Shown: piece after piece, positions 62,437 to 64,000 of the stretch
Numbering within the stretch: the stretch's first letter is position 1
Layout of the letters: each line of letters starts with the position of its first letter
Assembly (NCBI GenBank): GCA_002320245.1
Contig: DCKD01000028.1
Location: 1-64,000 of the forward strand
Reading direction: 5' to 3'
From: Lachnospiraceae bacterium UBA1683
GTDB lineage: Bacteria; Bacillota; Clostridia; Lachnospirales; Lachnospiraceae
DNA: 64,000 bases
Translations under genes and position numbers: made by a program
Notes under the pieces: model-generated
Told to the model about the DNA's origin: nothing
The model's input: only the letters and a program-made list of their open reading frames with translations
Databases searched by the model: none

Positions 62437-64000
62437 ATGGCAGGTTCACATAAGAATAAAAAACAAACAAAAAAGGATGATTTTCTTGTACAGGGAGCTA
62501 TCCTTGCTGTAGCAATGTTTCTGACGAAAATCATTGGCGTTGTATATCGGATTCCACTGACTAATATTCTGGGAGATGAGGGGAACGGGTTTTACGGATA
62601 TGCATTTGAGGTATATGCGATGGCACTGATGCTCTCGACATTCAGTCTGCCGGTTGCAGTATCCAAACTGGTGTCTGCGCGGATGGCGATGCATCAGAGA
62701 CGGAATGCATTCCGGGTATTTATCGGAGCGCTTGTATTTTCCATTGTAGTCGGGCTTACGGTTTCTTTGCTGATTTTCTTTGGTGCGGGAGCGATATCTA
62801 CGCACCTGATGGAATCGCCGCTAAGCGTATATGCACTCCGGGTGCTTGCAGTCGGGCTGTTTGTGGTCGCTGTGCTTGGTGTGCTGCGGGGATATTTTCA
62901 GGGGCTCGGAACGATGGTTCCGACTGCGGTTTCACAGATTATTGAGCAGGTTGTCAATGCAGTTGTCAGTCTCGCAGGAGCCAGTGTTCTGTTTAAAGTA
63001 GGTACTGCGGCAGGAAAGAAGTCGGGGGAAGAATTGCTTGGACCTGCATATGGTGCGGCTGGCGGTACGCTCGGTACGGTTGTGGGCGCTGTTTTTGCGC
63101 TGCTGTTTTTGCTGTTTGCAATTTCGGTTTATCGGAAAACAATTCGGCGGCAGTTGAGAACGGACCGGACCCGTAAAGTGGAAAGTTATCAGAGAATCCT
63201 CAAGATTCTGCTGATTACGATTGCACCGATTATTTTTAGTACCGCAATCTATAACATCAATCAGATTTTGGATTTGACTATTTTTAATAAGGTGATGGCT
63301 GCGCAGGGATTCACCGAAAAAGAGTATATGGCATTGCAGGGAATTTACACAGGAAAATATAATACGCTGATTAACGTGCCCCTCGCGATGGCAAACGGTC
63401 TGGCGGCATCGGTGATTCCGAGTATGACTGCCGCAGCGGCAATCAATGATAAACGCCAGATTTATGATAAAATCAGCCAGTCCATACGGTTTACAATGAT
63501 GATTGCCATTCCATGTTTTGTCGGATTCGTCGTATTGGCATCCCCGCTGATGGTTCTGCTGTACAATGATTCCAGTGCAACTCCGGCAGCGCTGCTGGCA
63601 ATCGGCTCGGTTACAGTCGTATTGTATTGCTGGTCAACCGTGTCAAATTCGATTCTCCAGGGACTGGACAAGCTGTCAGAACCTGCAAAGAATGCGGGGA
63701 TTTCACTTGTTGTGCATTTGATTGCATTGTTTATCATGCTTGTTGTATTTAAGTGGAATATCTATGCGCTTGTAGGAAGCAACATTGTATTTTCTGTTTG
63801 TATGTGCGCGTTGAACGCGCGCGCAATCAGCAAAGCCTGCGGATATAAGCAGGAAATCGACCGGACATTTATCAAACCGCTGACTGCTGCTGTCATTATG
63901 GGAGTGGTTACATATGTTGCATATCTGTTTTTCGACCTTGCCATTGGGGGAAGATTTATACCTGCCTGCATGGCAATCCTGATTGCGGTAATCGTATATG
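62437..64000 (+). CDS. SpoVB/MurJ-like lipid flippase (partial, runs off the window)
   Basis: An open frame from the ATG at 62437 (CGGAGGAAG before it) to the window end, at least 521 codons with no stop. The translation is highly hydrophobic, with about 12 helices. It starts with a Lys-rich tail, then DFLVQGAILAVAMFLTKIIG and YRIPLTNILGDEGNGFYGYAF, the opening signature of SpoVB/MATE-type oligosaccharide flippases. LPVAVSKLVSARM, GVLRGYFQGLGTMVPTAVSQIIEQ and LINVPLAMANGLAASVIPSM follow. Members flip lipid-linked peptidoglycan precursors; SpoVB acts in spore cortex. Only a short C-terminal piece is likely missing. Confidence 0.88.
   Translation, partial: MAGSHKNKKQTKKDDFLVQGAILAVAMFLTKIIGVVYRIPLTNILGDEGNGFYGYAFEVYAMALMLSTFSLPVAVSKLVSARMAMHQRRNAFRVFIGALVFSIVVGLTVSLLIFFGAGAISTHLMESPLSVYALRVLAVGLFVVAVLGVLRGYFQGLGTMVPTAVSQIIEQVVNAVVSLAGASVLFKVGTAAGKKSGEELLGPAYGAAGGTLGTVVGAVFALLFLLFAISVYRKTIRRQLRTDRTRKVESYQRILKILLITIAPIIFSTAIYNINQILDLTIFNKVMAAQGFTEKEYMALQGIYTGKYNTLINVPLAMANGLAASVIPSMTAAAAINDKRQIYDKISQSIRFTMMIAIPCFVGFVVLASPLMVLLYNDSSATPAALLAIGSVTVVLYCWSTVSNSILQGLDKLSEPAKNAGISLVVHLIALFIMLVVFKWNIYALVGSNIVFSVCMCALNARAISKACGYKQEIDRTFIKPLTAAVIMGVVTYVAYLFFDLAIGGRFIPACMAILIAVIVY

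Overview
The window looks like chromosome of an anaerobic, spore-forming Firmicute, most likely a Lachnospiraceae relative (Dorea, Mediterraneibacter or Ruminococcus-like). This is an inference from gene content and order: the dnaG-rpoD-trmK-nif3 block, the sporulation genes yqfC and yqfD beside phoH and ybeY, a SpoVB-type flippase, NfnAB electron bifurcation, formate-tetrahydrofolate ligase, a Rex redox regulator and a probable Re-type citrate synthase. Base composition is moderate and strong Shine-Dalgarno sequences precede most genes. I see no prophage, insertion sequence, CRISPR array or rRNA operon.

Layout. 1-7.1 kb: a YhgE/Pip membrane protein on the minus strand, purC, a YfhO-type membrane protein, a transporter remnant and a minus-strand tRNA-Leu with anticodon AAG. 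7.4-14.2 kb: a two-domain PPK2 enzyme, a dGTPase gene broken by an internal deletion, then dnaG, rpoD, trmK and nif3. 14.3-21.5 kb: a nucleoside kinase, an XRE-cupin regulator, aroC (minus), an L,D-transpeptidase, tgt and yajC. 21.8-28.6 kb: a branched-chain amino acid and serine cluster, leuB-ilvD-ilvB-serC-serA. 29.0-32.4 kb: a citrate/isopropylmalate synthase-like gene, a GntR regulator and NADP-isocitrate dehydrogenase, a plausible route to 2-oxoglutarate. 32.6-41 kb: an ABC-F ATPase (minus), rex, NAD(P)HX repair, alr, mazF, yebC and a frameshifted PLP-dependent lyase. 41.2-52.7 kb: a TepA-like protease, ftsK/spoIIIE, fhs, folD, a zinc-ribbon/TPR protein, an iron alcohol dehydrogenase and nfnAB. 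52.9-64 kb: a C_GCAxxG_C_C protein, rlmH, lemA-DUF2207, a DNA alkylation repair protein, a HelD-like ATPase, yqfC-yqfD-phoH-ybeY and the start of a SpoVB-like flippase that runs off the window.

The most unusual feature is not a gene. At least seven GC-rich, hairpin-forming sequences share termini (a 5' end like CAAAGACCCCGCTGCAAGC and a 3' end like GTTGCCCGCGGGAATAA) but range from about 29 to 180 bp. They sit at or just after stop codons. In ftsK and nfnB the repeat is read through and supplies the last codons and the stop. A second hairpin family, with core GGGACAG/CTGTCCC, does the same for the XRE-cupin gene. These look like a mobile or expanding terminator-associated repeat family that edits protein C-termini.

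Three loci are broken: the dGTPase (internal deletion), the lyase (one-base frameshift) and a GPH-type transporter fragment. Several regulatory sites can be read directly. They include a Rex-like operator at the adh promoter, a GntR-like palindrome on the -10 of the citrate synthase-like gene, a TetR-like palindrome upstream of yhgE and a possible sigma-E promoter set inside a terminator before yqfC.
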